Part shown: piece after piece, positions 5,966 to 7,226 of the stretch
Layout: each line of letters starts with the position of its first letter
How positions within the stretch are numbered: the stretch's first letter is position 1
Assembly (NCBI GenBank): GCA_965372135.1
Contig: CBDVBD010000160.1
Span: 1 to 7,226 of the forward strand
Source of the DNA: CBDVBD01 sp965372135
GTDB taxonomy: Bacteria > Electryoneota > RPQS01 > CBDVBD01
Length of the DNA stretch: 7,226 bases
Reading direction: 5' to 3'
Made by a program: the position numbers and the translations under genes
Notes under the pieces: generated by a model
What the model saw: the letters and a program-made list of their open reading frames with translations, nothing else
Database searches by the model: none
What the model was told of the DNA's origin: nothing

Positions 5966-6074
5966 AAAAATCCAAATAACAAATGCCAAAACTCAAACAA
6001 ATTACAAATCCAAAATCACAAATCCGCCTGCGGCGGACAAGTTTGAAACAATTTCAGAGCTCTAAATTCAAAAC
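5966..6074. repeat. AT-rich interspersed repeat, copy 2, containing a GC-rich hairpin
   Basis: Short A-rich units (AAATCC, CCAAAACTCAAACAAATT, CAAATCCAAAATCACAAATCC) like those at 3298-3360 and in the same orientation. They are interrupted by a GC-rich hairpin, TCCGCC (6023-6028) with GGCGGA (6032-6037), followed by CAAG at 6038-6041; A-rich sequence resumes to about 6074. The hairpin with its CAAG tail matches units in the palindrome array at 11-267. A long open frame that runs through here antisense to the SieB-like gene is not a gene. Confidence 0.6.
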
Positions 6075-6163
6075 ATTGAACAGCACCACACTTATGCAAT
6101 AAATGAGGAAAGGGAGGAGACAAATTTTTGAAATATTTTTTTTTGTTGTGGAAAATACAACGG

Positions 6164-6193
6164 TTGAAAAACTGTAAATAGATATATTATAAT
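6164..6193 (+). promoter_or_regulatory. rRNA operon promoter P1
   Basis: TTGAAA (6164-6169), 18-bp spacer, TATAAT (6188-6193). The -10 is a perfect consensus and the -35 matches 5 of 6. It is the first of three tandem promoters facing the 16S gene. Confidence 0.55.
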
Positions 6194-6222
6194 TGTATGT
6201 CTGTGTATAGATGTGCTATAAT
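6193..6222 (+). promoter_or_regulatory. rRNA operon promoter P2, extended -10
   Basis: TTGTAT (6193-6198), 18-bp spacer, TATAAT (6217-6222) preceded by TG at 6214-6215, an extended -10. Its -35 begins at the last base of the P1 -10, so P1 and P2 could not be occupied at the same time. Confidence 0.55.
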
Positions 6223-6236
6223 CTGATAAAAAAGTG

Positions 6237-6285
6237 AAAATTATTTATAAAAACTCTTGACAAAGGGAAAAAAAGAGTTTATATT
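6237..6285 (+). promoter_or_regulatory. rRNA operon promoter P3 with UP-like element
   Basis: TTGACA (6257-6262), 17-bp spacer, TATATT (6280-6285): a perfect -35 at ideal spacing. Directly upstream, the A/T block at 6237-6253 (AAAATTATTTATAAAAA) resembles the UP element bound by the RNA polymerase alpha subunit in strong rRNA promoters. Transcription would begin near 6292, at the base of the leader hairpin. This is the best promoter in the window. Confidence 0.8.
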
Positions 6286-6291
6286 AATGTC

Positions 6292-6396
6292 TTGCGTAGA
6301 GAGCAACTCTCTGCGCAATTTGATCTTTGACAATCAGCGTGCATGATTATGACATCAATGCCTGTGTGAGAACACAAAAACAATTAGGATAAACTT
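6292..6396 (+). promoter_or_regulatory. rRNA leader: 12-bp hairpin, boxA-like site, small GAGA-loop hairpin
   Basis: Bases 6292-6303 pair with 6307-6318 (12 bp, one G-T) around a CAA loop. Three nucleotides later TGATCTTTGACAA (6321-6333) resembles boxA (E. coli TGCTCTTTAACAA), the site where NusB and S10 assemble the antitermination complex on rRNA transcripts. A small hairpin TGTGT/ACACA with a GAGA loop lies at 6363-6376. The order hairpin, boxA, 16S is expected for an rrn leader. RNase III processing stems would need the 3' side of 16S, which is outside the window. Confidence 0.7.

Positions 6397-7226
<830 letters not shown>

Noticed and set aside
5541..6065. 174-codon open frame on the plus strand
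   Set aside because: It lies antisense to the SieB-like gene, runs on through that gene's promoter and into the AT-rich repeat, and has no domain.
3298..6074. AT-rich repeats considered as a CRISPR array or insertion-sequence ends
   Set aside because: The units are short, irregular and without regular unique spacers, there is no transposase or cas gene, and no target-site duplication is visible.

Overview
The window looks like a chromosomal segment of an uncultured, environmental bacterium. The 16S rRNA fragment at the right edge is clearly bacterial but I cannot place it in a named genus. The secreted multi-domain beta-propeller protein, the boxA-like rRNA leader and the AT-rich interspersed repeats would fit the FCB (Fibrobacterota-Chlorobiota-Bacteroidota) candidate phyla, but that placement is inference.

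Layout. Positions 1-300 hold no gene; they are a chain of overlapping inverted repeats. A tight plus-strand cluster follows (305-2386): an isoprenylcysteine carboxylmethyltransferase-like membrane protein, an aldo/keto reductase-fold protein whose usual catalytic residues appear to be missing, and a HAD-superfamily phosphatase/phosphomutase. The last two overlap by 4 bp. The cluster ends at a two-hairpin element with a U-tract, which also separates it from the convergent minus-strand genes.

On the minus strand, in transcription order, are a SieB-like (superinfection exclusion B) membrane protein (5860-5288), a secreted YCF48/BNR-type propeller protein with C-terminal Ig-like modules (5241-3355), and a family 2 glycosyltransferase (3188-2487). 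The SieB-like gene and the glycosyltransferase each have a readable sigma70-type promoter. An AT-rich interspersed repeat lies just upstream of each of these two promoters, in the same orientation. The SieB-like gene is markedly AT-richer than the metabolic cluster, which suggests horizontal acquisition.

From about 6100 to the right edge is the start of a plus-strand rRNA operon. It has three readable tandem promoters (the last with an UP-like element), a 12-bp leader hairpin, a boxA-like antitermination site, and the first 830 nt of 16S rRNA, cut by the window end. No tRNA, CRISPR array, transposase or complete mobile element is visible. The points most worth following up are the catalytically degenerate aldo/keto reductase, the SieB-like gene beside the rRNA operon, and the palindrome mosaic with its link to the AT-rich repeats.
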